A stretch of DNA of 48,275 bases from DSAR01 sp034437315 (lineage in GTDB: Bacteria; Chloroflexota; Anaerolineae; B4-G1): positions 1 through 48,275 of the forward strand of contig DAOTUC010000154.1 in NCBI GenBank assembly GCA_034437315.1, given 5' to 3'. Made by a program: the position numbers and the translations under genes. Of this stretch, positions 27,830 through 35,997 are shown one piece after another. The notes under the pieces were generated by a model, which ran no database searches, was not told the origin of the DNA, and saw only the letters and a program-made list of their open reading frames with translations. How positions within the stretch are numbered: position 1 is the first letter of the stretch; the number at the start of each line of letters is the position of its first letter.

Positions 27830-29312
27830 AACTCTTCTCCGTGAGCGGGGTATTTAACAGGCTGCGTGTGCCATATTTGACCTCTTTGCGACCCTTGGAT
27901 GAGGAATCGCCATTTTGTGAAATGCGACCTGCTTCTAACATGGCTGCTTGGGCCAGGTGGGTTTCGCCCATATCGAACAATCGTGTGGCGACCAGCTCGA
28001 GTTTATGGGTAGCTGCTTTGACATTTCCCTGCTCCAGCGTTTTCCAGGCCTGTTCTTGCATCTGGTAGATTGTGACTTTGCTTAAGACGCTCAATATCGC
28101 CGTCGGCGTCTGTTCCTGCGGCGGCTCGCCATCTATAAATACGCCATGGACGTCGTGGGCGATTTGTTCTCGTCGGTTACCCCAGGCTGGAATGTCTCCG
28201 GTGAGCGCCAGTTGCGCCAATCGGTGTTCGCCGGTGGGCTTTTGAGAGACGATCAATTCCGCTGCCAGGGTCAAGGGCTCGTCGATCTGTAGAGCGCCCA
28301 GGTTGACGATGTTATCTTCCGTCCACGTGAGCCGGTCCATGTAGGGGGAGGTGCGAAATAGACTTTCTATTCTCGTTCCCTCCGTAAACCGGAACGTTAA
28401 CGTCAGCCCTTGAGCGAAGACCGATTCCAACCCCCGTACGCGCTGCTGTAAAATAGCCTGGACCTGGCGCGGCGATGCGATGTAGGCCGAAACGCCGTTG
28501 CTCTGAGACGCGATTTGTTCGAGTAACACGTCGTTCCATTCTTCGCCAATGCCCATGGCGGTGATCCCGATGCGTCTGGCGCCCGCCGATCGCGCCTCTG
28601 CGAGACACCCCTGTTCGTCGCCGTACGTTTGCCCATCGGTCAATAGGATGAGTTGACTGTTGACGCGCTGGTTATGATGTTTCTCGATCTCCGCTACCCC
28701 AAGTTGCATCCCCTGTAAAATCTCGGTCCCACCGCCGACCCGAATGGCGGCGACTTTTGCCCTCGCTTGCACCGGATTGACGCCGATCCGGCTGGGGAGA
28801 ATGACTTCGGCCCGGTCGTCGAAGGCGACGACGGATAACACGTCGTCCTCCTCTAAATCGTCTATGATCTGATAAGCCGCCTGTTTGACGTGATCCAGGC
28901 GCGCGCCCTGCATCGAGGTGCTGCGGTCAATCACCAGGCAGAGATTAAGTGGTAGATGCTTATCCTTTTGAATGTCCGATGACCGTATTTCGATCAATAG
29001 GTATACGACTTGCTCTTTGTGATTGGCGTTGAACTTGCTTTGACTGATCTGGATCTTCCACTTGAAGGCTGCATCCTCGGCATCCCCGGATTTGGCTCTC
29101 CGGCGATCGTAAGCCTGGCGGCGGGCGGGATCGCTCAGGACGGCGTAAGCCTGCTGCACATCGTGGAATAGAACGGTGGACGTGGGGTCCGTCCGGCTGT
29201 CAGGATGGTAGCGCCGCGCCTGCTGGCGGTAGGCGCGCTTGATTTCTTCCTCCGTCGCCGATGGAGATATACCCAACGTGGCATAGTAATCCTTTTCATC
29301 AAGATTACCCAA
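27822..29312 (-). CDS. J-domain/vWA-domain fusion protein
   Basis: About 496 residues. Residues 6-70 are a J domain with an intact HPD (36-38) and LSDPARRQAYDRRR. After a linker, a vWA domain carries the MIDAS sequence DRSTS (129-133), GGGTEILQGM and LLTDGQTYGDE. The C-terminal 200 residues are beta-rich and then helical, as in bacterial vWA proteins of the CoxE/TerY-like kind. I prefer TTG 29312, which has GGAAGG seven bases upstream; TTG 29327 overlaps the PP2C gene more. J domains recruit DnaK/Hsp70, and vWA domains bind partners through a metal. No signal peptide, so cytoplasmic. Confidence 0.88.
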   Translation of the reverse strand: MGNLDEKDYYATLGISPSATEEEIKRAYRQQARRYHPDSRTDPTSTVLFHDVQQAYAVLSDPARRQAYDRRRAKSGDAEDAAFKWKIQISQSKFNANHKEQVVYLLIEIRSSDIQKDKHLPLNLCLVIDRSTSMQGARLDHVKQAAYQIIDDLEEDDVLSVVAFDDRAEVILPSRIGVNPVQARAKVAAIRVGGGTEILQGMQLGVAEIEKHHNQRVNSQLILLTDGQTYGDEQGCLAEARSAGARRIGITAMGIGEEWNDVLLEQIASQSNGVSAYIASPRQVQAILQQRVRGLESVFAQGLTLTFRFTEGTRIESLFRTSPYMDRLTWTEDNIVNLGALQIDEPLTLAAELIVSQKPTGEHRLAQLALTGDIPAWGNRREQIAHDVHGVFIDGEPPQEQTPTAILSVLSKVTIYQMQEQAWKTLEQGNVKAATHKLELVATRLFDMGETHLAQAAMLEAGRISQNGDSSSKGRKEVKYGTRSLLNTPLTEKSYD

Positions 29313-29314
29313 GG

Positions 29315-30190
29315 TTATACCTTCCAATCCGGTTGTGATGCGATGAGGATGACGGTGATGTTATCGTGCCCCCCGGCCTGATTGGCGGCCGCGATGAGCG
29401 CCTCGCACGCGGCCTGGGGGGTTGGGGCGGCGGTGACGATCTGGCCTATCTCCTCCTCTGGCATCATACCCCAAAGGCCATCGCTGCACAGCAGCAGAAA
29501 TCCATCCTGGGGAACAGTTTGGACGTAAGTGTCCACGTCCAGCTTTCCATCCTGCCCCACCGCTCGATACAAAACGTTCTTCTGCGGGTGGGTGCTCGCT
29601 TCGTCGCGGGACAGTTGTCCCATTTCGATCAGCCGGTCGACCAGCGAGTGATCGTGCGTGATTTGTTTCAGTCCATTCTCGGTGGAGATATAGGCGCGAC
29701 TATCGCCGACGTGGGCGATGTAGGCCCTTGGTCCTAGCATCAGGGCGCAGGTCAGCGTTGTGCCGGCCCCTGGCGCTTTTTTCGTCACGGCGTCGTTGGC
29801 TGCTTGCACCGCAGCTATCATGATCTCGTTGAGGGCCGGTTGCCCATCGTTATGTTCTAACTTGATGAGGGTGGGGAGGTATAGCGTCTGGATAATATGG
29901 TGGGCGACCGTTCGCGCCGCCAGCGAACTGGCGACCTCGCCCGCCTGATGCCCGCCCATCCCGTCGGCCAACACGAATAGACCAAAGACCGGGAGCGCTT
30001 CGTCTCCATCGTGGGCCGATACGAAAACCATGACAGCGTCTTCGTTATGCCGGCGCACCACACCCGTGTCGGTGCCCCAACCGACGTTGAACCTCGCCGC
30101 GGCCGAGGCCGCGGCCGATAGGGGTTCGGCGATGGCGGTGGACGCCCCCGGTGTTTTTTTCAGACCTAGCAGCTTTTGTAGAAATTTCAT
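29315..30190 (-). CDS. PP2C-family serine/threonine phosphatase
   Basis: 291 residues. Metal-binding motifs are complete: GVVRRHNEDAV, VLADGMGGHQAGE, AGTTLTCALML, HVGDSRAYI, LLLCSDGLWGMM and GGHDNITVIL. A short positively charged N-terminus (MKFLQKLLGLKK) could be a membrane-associating helix. The stop overlaps or abuts the start of the J-domain/vWA gene, giving coupling. Opposes the Ser/Thr kinase encoded just upstream. Confidence 0.95.
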   Translation of the reverse strand: MKFLQKLLGLKKTPGASTAIAEPLSAAASAAARFNVGWGTDTGVVRRHNEDAVMVFVSAHDGDEALPVFGLFVLADGMGGHQAGEVASSLAARTVAHHIIQTLYLPTLIKLEHNDGQPALNEIMIAAVQAANDAVTKKAPGAGTTLTCALMLGPRAYIAHVGDSRAYISTENGLKQITHDHSLVDRLIEMGQLSRDEASTHPQKNVLYRAVGQDGKLDVDTYVQTVPQDGFLLLCSDGLWGMMPEEEIGQIVTAAPTPQAACEALIAAANQAGGHDNITVILIASQPDWKV

Positions 30191-30313
30191 CAGCCTACCC
30201 TAACCTGGACGAGCCAGAGCCAAAAAGGAACCGTTGACCGCCAAATTCTTGCTTGCTGTGCAAGGATTATATTGGTTAGGCCCTATCGAGATGTTGCAGG
30301 GCGTCTTCCCACA

Positions 30314-32317
30314 CTACGTGGGCAGCGCATATATATACCGGTCATCGGAACCGATGTACACGACGTCGTCCACGATGGTGGGCGATGACGTGACCGGCCC
30401 CTCGGTCTGGAAGCGCCAGCGCAAGTCCCCCGTTCTGAGGTCCAGGCTGTAGATGGCGCGGTCGACCGAGGCGAAATAGACCGCGTCGTCGGTAGCGGCC
30501 GGGTTGGATGTCACCTGACCCTCGGTCTCGTAACGCCAGACGAGCCGGCCGCTTTCGGCGTCGATGGCATAGAGGTATTTGTCGATGGAACCGATGAGAA
30601 ACATGCCGTTGACGTAGGCGGGGGAGGAGACGATCGCGCCGCCGGAGCGGTATCGCCAGGCCGACCACCCGGATCGAATGTCCAGGCCGTAGACGTAGGC
30701 GTCCTGGCAACCGACGCACACGGTGTTCTCTGTGACGGCTGGCGTGGACGTGATGCCTCGGCGGGCGCGGAAGCGCCAGCGGGCCTGTCCGTTGATGTCA
30801 ATCGCGTAGGCGACGCCGCCTTCGCATCCCACGTAAATCACGTCATCCTTGATGACGGGTGACGAGCGCACCTTGCCTTCGGCGGAAAACTTCCAGGCGA
30901 CCCGCCCGCTGTGGGTGTTGGCGGCGTAGAGATGGCCGTCGTCGGAACCGAAAAATACGTGGTCTAGCGCCACCCGAGGCGACGACCACACGCTCCCCTG
31001 GGTCGGACACGTCCACGCGATGCGCCCCGTCTCTGCGCTGACCGCGTAGAGCAAACGATCGGACGAGCCGAAAAATACCCGCCCGTCGTAAATGTGAGGG
31101 GACGAGCCAATCCCTCCCTCGGTGGGGTATTTCCAGATGAATTGACCGTTCTCCGCGTCGAGGGCGTAGAGATTGTGATCGTATGCGCCGATGAACACCA
31201 TCCCTTTCCACACGGCGGGCGTCGAACGAATTTCGTCTTCACAACGGAAGCGCCAGAGGGGCGTCACTTCGCTGGCGGATATGGATGGCGCGCCAAAAGC
31301 GCCCGTACCTCGTATCCCCCGGGCGGAACTGAGGTTCATCAGCGCCCGTTGCATCTCCTCGGCCGACCCGAAACGTTTGTCAATGTCATATTCCAGCGCT
31401 TTGTCGATGATTTCGGTCAGTTCACGGGATATGGTCGGGTTTGTGTTGTGTATCGGGCGCTCGTGAAATGAGAAGGGCGCTTCCAATCGCGGGTCTTGCT
31501 TGCTGAGCAGGTGATGCATCGTCGCCCCCAGCGCGTAGATGTCGACGCGCGGTTCGGCGCTCCCACGGTATTGCTCCGGCGGCGTATATCCCTCGGTGCC
31601 GATCATCGTGCCCTTCTGCCCGCTTTGGAATATCCGGGCGATCCCAAAATCGACCAGCCGAATGCGCCCGTGAGCGTCGCACATAATGTTGGCCGGTTTA
31701 ATATCTCGGAACACGATCGGTTGCGGTTCGTGGCTGTGGAGGTAGCTCAACACCTCGCAGATCTGGATCGCCCAACTGACGACCTGGGCTTCAGGCAAGA
31801 ACCCCTCTATCTCGGACAGCGTGTCTTCCAGGTCTTTGCCGCTGATGTATTCCAGGACCAGGTAACTTCGCTGGCTTTCACTGAAGAAATCGTAAACCTG
31901 GACGATGCCGGGGTGGTTAAGGGAGGCCAGGATATTCGCCTCGCGCTCGAAATTTTTCTTCACCATAGCGCGCAAGTTGGGATCTGGAGCGGTGTTGAGC
32001 ATTTCTTTGACGCAGCAAAGGCGCATCACCTTGGAAAATCGTAGATCCTGTGCTTTATAGACAGTGCTCATTCCCCCGACGCCAATTAAACCCAGAATTC
32101 GGTAGCGGTTTTGAAGCAGATGTCCATCAGGCAGGCGCCCGCCGATGTTTTCTTGCGCCTGTTCTGATGGGGGCTTCATATATTGTGTGCCTCGGCCCTT
32201 GCTGCCTTCCGTTCCGCCGAGGTCTCGGCCCTCAGGTTGCCGCTCGGCGGCTTTTTCGGGCGCTTGATCCGGCTTTTTCTTGGGCATATCGATTTGATGG
32301 GTTTCCAGAGATTTCAT
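30314..32317 (-). CDS. Cytoplasmic Ser/Thr protein kinase with C-terminal PQQ-type beta-propeller
   Basis: 667 residues. The charged, disordered N-terminus (1-60) is followed by a Hanks-type kinase: glycine loop GVGGMSTVYKA (79-89), Lys104, FRDIKPAN (203-210, with Phe in place of the usual His of HRD), DFG (223-225) and APE-like TPPEQY. From about 355 to the end, eight repeats of about 40 residues each have the pattern W-x-y plus SSPxVxxxxVYxGSxDxxxYALD, a PQQ/WD-like eight-bladed propeller. Unlike PASTA kinases there is no transmembrane helix, so the propeller would be inside the cell. First gene of the signalling operon. Confidence 0.95.
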   Translation of the reverse strand: MKSLETHQIDMPKKKPDQAPEKAAERQPEGRDLGGTEGSKGRGTQYMKPPSEQAQENIGGRLPDGHLLQNRYRILGLIGVGGMSTVYKAQDLRFSKVMRLCCVKEMLNTAPDPNLRAMVKKNFEREANILASLNHPGIVQVYDFFSESQRSYLVLEYISGKDLEDTLSEIEGFLPEAQVVSWAIQICEVLSYLHSHEPQPIVFRDIKPANIMCDAHGRIRLVDFGIARIFQSGQKGTMIGTEGYTPPEQYRGSAEPRVDIYALGATMHHLLSKQDPRLEAPFSFHERPIHNTNPTISRELTEIIDKALEYDIDKRFGSAEEMQRALMNLSSARGIRGTGAFGAPSISASEVTPLWRFRCEDEIRSTPAVWKGMVFIGAYDHNLYALDAENGQFIWKYPTEGGIGSSPHIYDGRVFFGSSDRLLYAVSAETGRIAWTCPTQGSVWSSPRVALDHVFFGSDDGHLYAANTHSGRVAWKFSAEGKVRSSPVIKDDVIYVGCEGGVAYAIDINGQARWRFRARRGITSTPAVTENTVCVGCQDAYVYGLDIRSGWSAWRYRSGGAIVSSPAYVNGMFLIGSIDKYLYAIDAESGRLVWRYETEGQVTSNPAATDDAVYFASVDRAIYSLDLRTGDLRWRFQTEGPVTSSPTIVDDVVYIGSDDRYIYALPT

Positions 32318-32403
32318 AATTATTTGATCTGTGTGACAGGCGTGATCATTGAAATGATAGATGAGACAAATGAGCGATCACGACATAATGGTCAGATAGC
32401 CTA

Positions 32404-32432
32404 ATTATAGAGCTAAATGGGTAAACGCGCAA
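32404..32432 (-). promoter_or_regulatory. Promoter of the kinase-phosphatase operon
   Basis: On the minus strand, TTGCGC (32432-32427) and TATAAT (32409-32404) are 17 bases apart, about 85 bases upstream of the kinase start. Confidence 0.65.
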
Positions 32433-32490
32433 TTGGCCACTGTGATGGGGCGGACGCGCCTGGAAGAAGGGAGGGTGGCGTGAAAGATAT

Positions 32491-33927
32491 TTATTGGGCG
32501 GGATTGAAATAGTTGTAGGCCGCCGTAGCGATGTTTGACGTCAGGGGAGCGCTTTCCCCCCATTCCAGGTAATCGGGGCGATGGAGAAAGATGGTCAGTA
32601 CAAAATCGCTTCCAGGGCTGAATATGACGCCCGCGTCGGCGTGGGTGTCGTTGCTAAAACCGTGCTTGTGGGCGATTGGCGTGTCGACCGGTAGGCCGGC
32701 CTCGATCATACTGTCGATGCGGTTTTGGCGCATCCAGTCGATCATCTGCGTGCATTCTGTGGCGCTCAATTCGTTGGGATACAGGGCTAACAGGGCGCCG
32801 CCCCCTCGGCTGCATTGGTAGATCATTTCCAACAGCAGTCCAATGTCCAGAGGCGTCGTCTGCATCCGGGGGTCCGGCCTGGCGTCGAAATCGCTGCGGG
32901 AATTGGCCGGGGTGACGATGGTATGGGGGCTCTCTTCCTCGTCGTAGGGCGCTGTCATAAACGTGTTGACCAATCCCAGGCGTTGCATGCCCTCGGTCAG
33001 GCGGGCGGCGCCTTGATAACCGTCTCCGTCGGCGATGACGTTGCTCAAAAGGAGGTTGGCTTTATAATTGCTGCTGGCGGTTCCCATTGTGTCGCTCAAC
33101 CAATCGGACGTCTCGGCGTTCAAGGGCAGTTCCAGATTCCGGTAGCTCTCTTCCATAACAGCGATTTTTAGCACGCTCATACCGGCGTAGGCCACCTCGG
33201 CGTTGATCGTCAACTCATCACCCGTCCGCAGGTCTTTGACGAAGACGCCGGGGATCAGGCCAGGGTGATCGTCGAGCAGATACTGGATCAGCTGATGCAG
33301 CGCCATCATATGGTCAGAGGGCGCTGCGGTCTCGTGTATGATCAGGGGGATTGTTTGCTCTGGATTGTCGGCCGAGACGAGCGCCTGCGCGATTGACCGG
33401 CGCGACGCCTCAATATCCAGTTGATAACCCGGCTGGCCGGGCCGGATGCTCAGGTTTTCTGGGATGGCGACCGCCGGTCGCGCCTCTTGATCGTGTTGGG
33501 CGGCGATGTTGGCGAGAAATTCGTCGAGGGCCTGTGCGGAATAGCCGATCGTTGCGGAGACTTCTGTGGGCGTCTGTTCGGGGTCCATCACGTGCTGGAT
33601 AAAGCCGCCAAGGCCCTGTTGTGCGCCGAGGGCGGCGTCCAGGTTAGCCGCCGTCTGTTCCGCGTCGTAATGGAGATCGACGCTTTCAGGCGGCAATAGG
33701 AGACGTTGATCTTTGTAGGCGATATTAATAGGGGTGGCAAATGCGACCTCAAGGGCGTTCAGCGCTTGCTCGCGACTGAGCCCCTCGACTGGCAAACCCG
33801 CTATTGTCATACCGGCCGGGAGTGTTTGACTCGCCAATCGAAAATCGGCGTATCGCCAGGCCAGGAATAGCGTCCCCAGGGCGATGATGATGATGAGCCA
33901 GATGATGCAGCCTCTTCTACGCGCCAC
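32491..33927 (-). CDS. Membrane-anchored beta-lactamase-fold serine hydrolase with peptidoglycan-binding-like N-terminus
   Basis: About 478 residues from GTG 33927, which follows GGGGGAAA; a longer reading to 33966 would start inside the promoter. The N-terminus is basic and followed by one transmembrane helix (IIWLIIIIALGTLFLAW), leaving the rest outside. Next comes a region like the PG-binding/VanW-YoaR type (MTIAGLPVEGLSREQAL). The C-terminal domain resembles class A beta-lactamase: SVLK for SxxK, an SSNYKAN stretch for SDN, and HKHGFSND in the place of KTG. Likely a wall-acting or signal-responding hydrolase rather than a true antibiotic lactamase. It ends about 170 bases upstream of the kinase start. 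Confidence 0.82.
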   Translation of the reverse strand: MARRRGCIIWLIIIIALGTLFLAWRYADFRLASQTLPAGMTIAGLPVEGLSREQALNALEVAFATPINIAYKDQRLLLPPESVDLHYDAEQTAANLDAALGAQQGLGGFIQHVMDPEQTPTEVSATIGYSAQALDEFLANIAAQHDQEARPAVAIPENLSIRPGQPGYQLDIEASRRSIAQALVSADNPEQTIPLIIHETAAPSDHMMALHQLIQYLLDDHPGLIPGVFVKDLRTGDELTINAEVAYAGMSVLKIAVMEESYRNLELPLNAETSDWLSDTMGTASSNYKANLLLSNVIADGDGYQGAARLTEGMQRLGLVNTFMTAPYDEEESPHTIVTPANSRSDFDARPDPRMQTTPLDIGLLLEMIYQCSRGGGALLALYPNELSATECTQMIDWMRQNRIDSMIEAGLPVDTPIAHKHGFSNDTHADAGVIFSPGSDFVLTIFLHRPDYLEWGESAPLTSNIATAAYNYFNPAQ

Positions 33928-33954
33928 GACTTTCCCCCTTTGCGACTCGTGGCG

Positions 33955-33984
33955 ATTATAACACATGTTTTATTTGCACGCCAA
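33955..33984 (-). promoter_or_regulatory. Promoter for the beta-lactamase-fold protein
   Basis: On the minus strand, TTGGCG (33984-33979) and TATAAT (33960-33955) are 18 bases apart. It overlaps the divergent promoter at 33973-34000. Confidence 0.65.
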
Positions 33985-34000
33985 ATAATTATGGTATAAT
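33973..34000 (+). promoter_or_regulatory. Divergent promoter for the double-FHA protein
   Basis: TTTGCA (33973-33978) and TATAAT (33995-34000) with a 16-base spacer and an extended TGG before the -10. The two divergent promoters share bases, so use of one probably affects the other. Confidence 0.6.
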
Positions 34001-34038
34001 GATTGAGAAAGTTGCTTTAAGGGCGGTTTGGAGGGGCT

Positions 34039-35064
34039 TTGAAATTCAGCTGCCGCGAGTGCCCAGAAATGGTGCGTAAGCGCTGCATTAAAGCATGCAA
34101 TCAATCGCCGAGCGTCAAAACGATGATGCAACGGGCGTTTGAGGCTGGCACCGATACGCAGGAGATGTGGAGCCAGTTGCGGATGAATTGCTTGCTGGAG
34201 AAAGAGGAACTGGAGGTCAAACCGCAACGTCGCTCCAGCCTCTTGAGCCGGCGATTGAAAGAGCGCGCGCGCGAGAGCCAAGCAGCGGAACCGGCTTTAC
34301 CTCCGGCGGATATCCCCTCGTCCCCTGGCTCCATAGTTGAACCTGTTGAAAAGCCCGCCGAACCGAAGCGCCCCATTCCCGCGCGCTATTGTTTGGATTT
34401 ACGGGATGGGCGTCACCGGGTCGGGCTGCCGGTTCACGGTGAGATTGTCATGGGCCGCTTCGACCTGGCGACAAACGCCGCCCCAGACGTCGACTTGAGT
34501 TATGATGACCGGGAGCGCTGGGCGATCTCCCGCCGTCACGCGCGCGTGATCGCTCAGGCCGGGCAGCACCTGATCGAGGATATGGGCAGCACGAACGGCA
34601 CCAGCGTCAACCGCGTCAAGCTTGACCTGGGCCAGAAAATGTTGCTGCGGGTGGACGACCGCGTGACGCTCGGTTATTGCGCGTTTACCTATCAGATTTT
34701 GCCAGAAACGCCCGTCAATCTGTACGTTGAACTCCCTCAAGCGCGATTGCGGGTCTCGTTCACCGGTCAATGGCTTCCCCTGCCGGAATGGGGGGAGTTG
34801 ACCATCGGGCGGCGAGATGAGACGGTCGGCTTCAGGCCGGACATCGACTTGAGCGACGCTGACGAGGTCGCCCACGTCGTCGCCCGCCGCCACGTCAAAA
34901 TTGCAGGCCGAGGGGGGCGTCACTACGTGGAGGACCTGGGGAGCGCCAACGGCACAAAGATCAACGGCGTCCGGATGCGGTTAGGTGAGCTTCGTTTGTT
35001 AACGCCGGGGGACCACCTGTGGTTGGGAGGCTGCGTCCTGGCGTATGACATCGAAGACGTGTGA
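34039..35064 (+). CDS. Tandem-FHA protein with Cys-rich N-terminus
   Basis: 341 residues from TTG 34039, with GGAGGGG directly upstream. The N-terminus has CRECPEMVRKRC followed by another Cys, possibly a metal site. A basic, then proline-rich linker follows. Two FHA domains are visible: the first with GRFDLATNA, SRRHARVI and DMGSTNGTSVNRVKL, the second with IGRRDETVG, ARRHVKI and DLGSANGTKINGVRM. It is divergent from the beta-lactamase-fold gene. Probably a phosphothreonine-dependent scaffold for the kinase system nearby. Confidence 0.9.
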   Translation: MKFSCRECPEMVRKRCIKACNQSPSVKTMMQRAFEAGTDTQEMWSQLRMNCLLEKEELEVKPQRRSSLLSRRLKERARESQAAEPALPPADIPSSPGSIVEPVEKPAEPKRPIPARYCLDLRDGRHRVGLPVHGEIVMGRFDLATNAAPDVDLSYDDRERWAISRRHARVIAQAGQHLIEDMGSTNGTSVNRVKLDLGQKMLLRVDDRVTLGYCAFTYQILPETPVNLYVELPQARLRVSFTGQWLPLPEWGELTIGRRDETVGFRPDIDLSDADEVAHVVARRHVKIAGRGGRHYVEDLGSANGTKINGVRMRLGELRLLTPGDHLWLGGCVLAYDIEDV

Positions 35065-35169
35065 GTCGGCGCTCACACCGTTCGTTCAAGCGCAGCGACG
35101 CCAGACGGCGGCCCGGCGAGAGCGTGTTGGGTGGTATTATGGGATGTGTGAGGGAGATGAGAGGATAGT

Positions 35170-35997
35170 ATGTCCAGACAGGAGCAAATCGCAACGAAAT
35201 CACCCCAGACCATTGTTTGGGATCAAGACGGTAAAGAGATGATTTACGTCGCTGGCGGCGAGTTCACGATGGGCGGCGGGCAATACGATAGTGAGCGGCC
35301 GACCCATCAAGTCCGCGTGGACGATTTCTACATCGATCGCTATCCGGTGACCAACGAGGAATACAAGCGCTTCATAGACGATACCGGGCGCCCCGCGCCA
35401 TACTACACGGTGGAATGGGCGGACGCCGACGATTACAATTGGAACCCCGACAAACGCACCCCGCCGGAGGGAAAGGAAAAACATCCCGTCGTGCTGGTGA
35501 GTTGGGAGGATGCGCGGGCCTACGCCGCATGGGCCGGCAAACGGTTGCCGACCGAGGCGGAATGGGAGCGCGCCGCCCGGGGAACGGACGGCCGGCGCTG
35601 GCCCTGGGGCGACGAATTCGCCCGGGGACGCTGTAATACCAGGGAAAGCGGCTTTGGCGGCACCGCGCCGGTCGATGCCTTCACCCCGGCCTGCGACAGC
35701 CCCGACGGCGTCGCCGATATGATCGGCAACGTGTGGGAATGGACCAGCAGCCTCTTTCGCCCCTATCCCTACGACGCCAACGACGGTCGAGAAAGTTATG
35801 AGGCTGAGGGGTGGCGGGTGCTGAGAGGGGGATCCTGGTCCAACGACCTGGACCGCGCCCGTTGCACGGCCCGGCTGGACGGCGATTTCCTATTCTTCAA
35901 GAACGTTGGTTTCCGTTGCGCAGTCTCCGCCGACAAAGTGGAGCGCCGTCATCCTGATGGCTTGAGCCAGCAAGATGCTGGCGCTCCCGGCTTATGA
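35170..35997 (+). CDS. Formylglycine-generating-enzyme-like (FGE-sulfatase) protein
   Basis: 275 residues. MIYVAGGEFTMGGGQYDSER, VDDFYIDRYPVTNEEYKRF, HPVVLVSWEDARAYAAWAGKRLPTEAEWERAARG, GNVWEWTSS and WRVLRGGSW form the complete FGE-sulfatase domain. Members include true FGE enzymes and many kinase-associated or scaffold homologues; the catalytic Cys pair of true FGE is not obvious, so formylglycine formation is not assured. Its stop overlaps the helicase start (ATGA), so they are translationally coupled. No sulfatase gene is in the window. Confidence 0.88.
   Translation: MSRQEQIATKSPQTIVWDQDGKEMIYVAGGEFTMGGGQYDSERPTHQVRVDDFYIDRYPVTNEEYKRFIDDTGRPAPYYTVEWADADDYNWNPDKRTPPEGKEKHPVVLVSWEDARAYAAWAGKRLPTEAEWERAARGTDGRRWPWGDEFARGRCNTRESGFGGTAPVDAFTPACDSPDGVADMIGNVWEWTSSLFRPYPYDANDGRESYEAEGWRVLRGGSWSNDLDRARCTARLDGDFLFFKNVGFRCAVSADKVERRHPDGLSQQDAGAPGL

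Noticed and set aside
32491..33927. Antibiotic-resistance class A beta-lactamase
   Set aside because: The motifs deviate (SSNYKAN, HKHGFSND), and the protein has a wall-binding-like N-terminal region and a membrane anchor, so a physiological wall function is more likely.
35170..35997. Formylglycine-generating enzyme with a partner sulfatase
   Set aside because: No sulfatase gene occurs in the window and the active-site cysteines of true FGE are not evident, so I call it only FGE-like.
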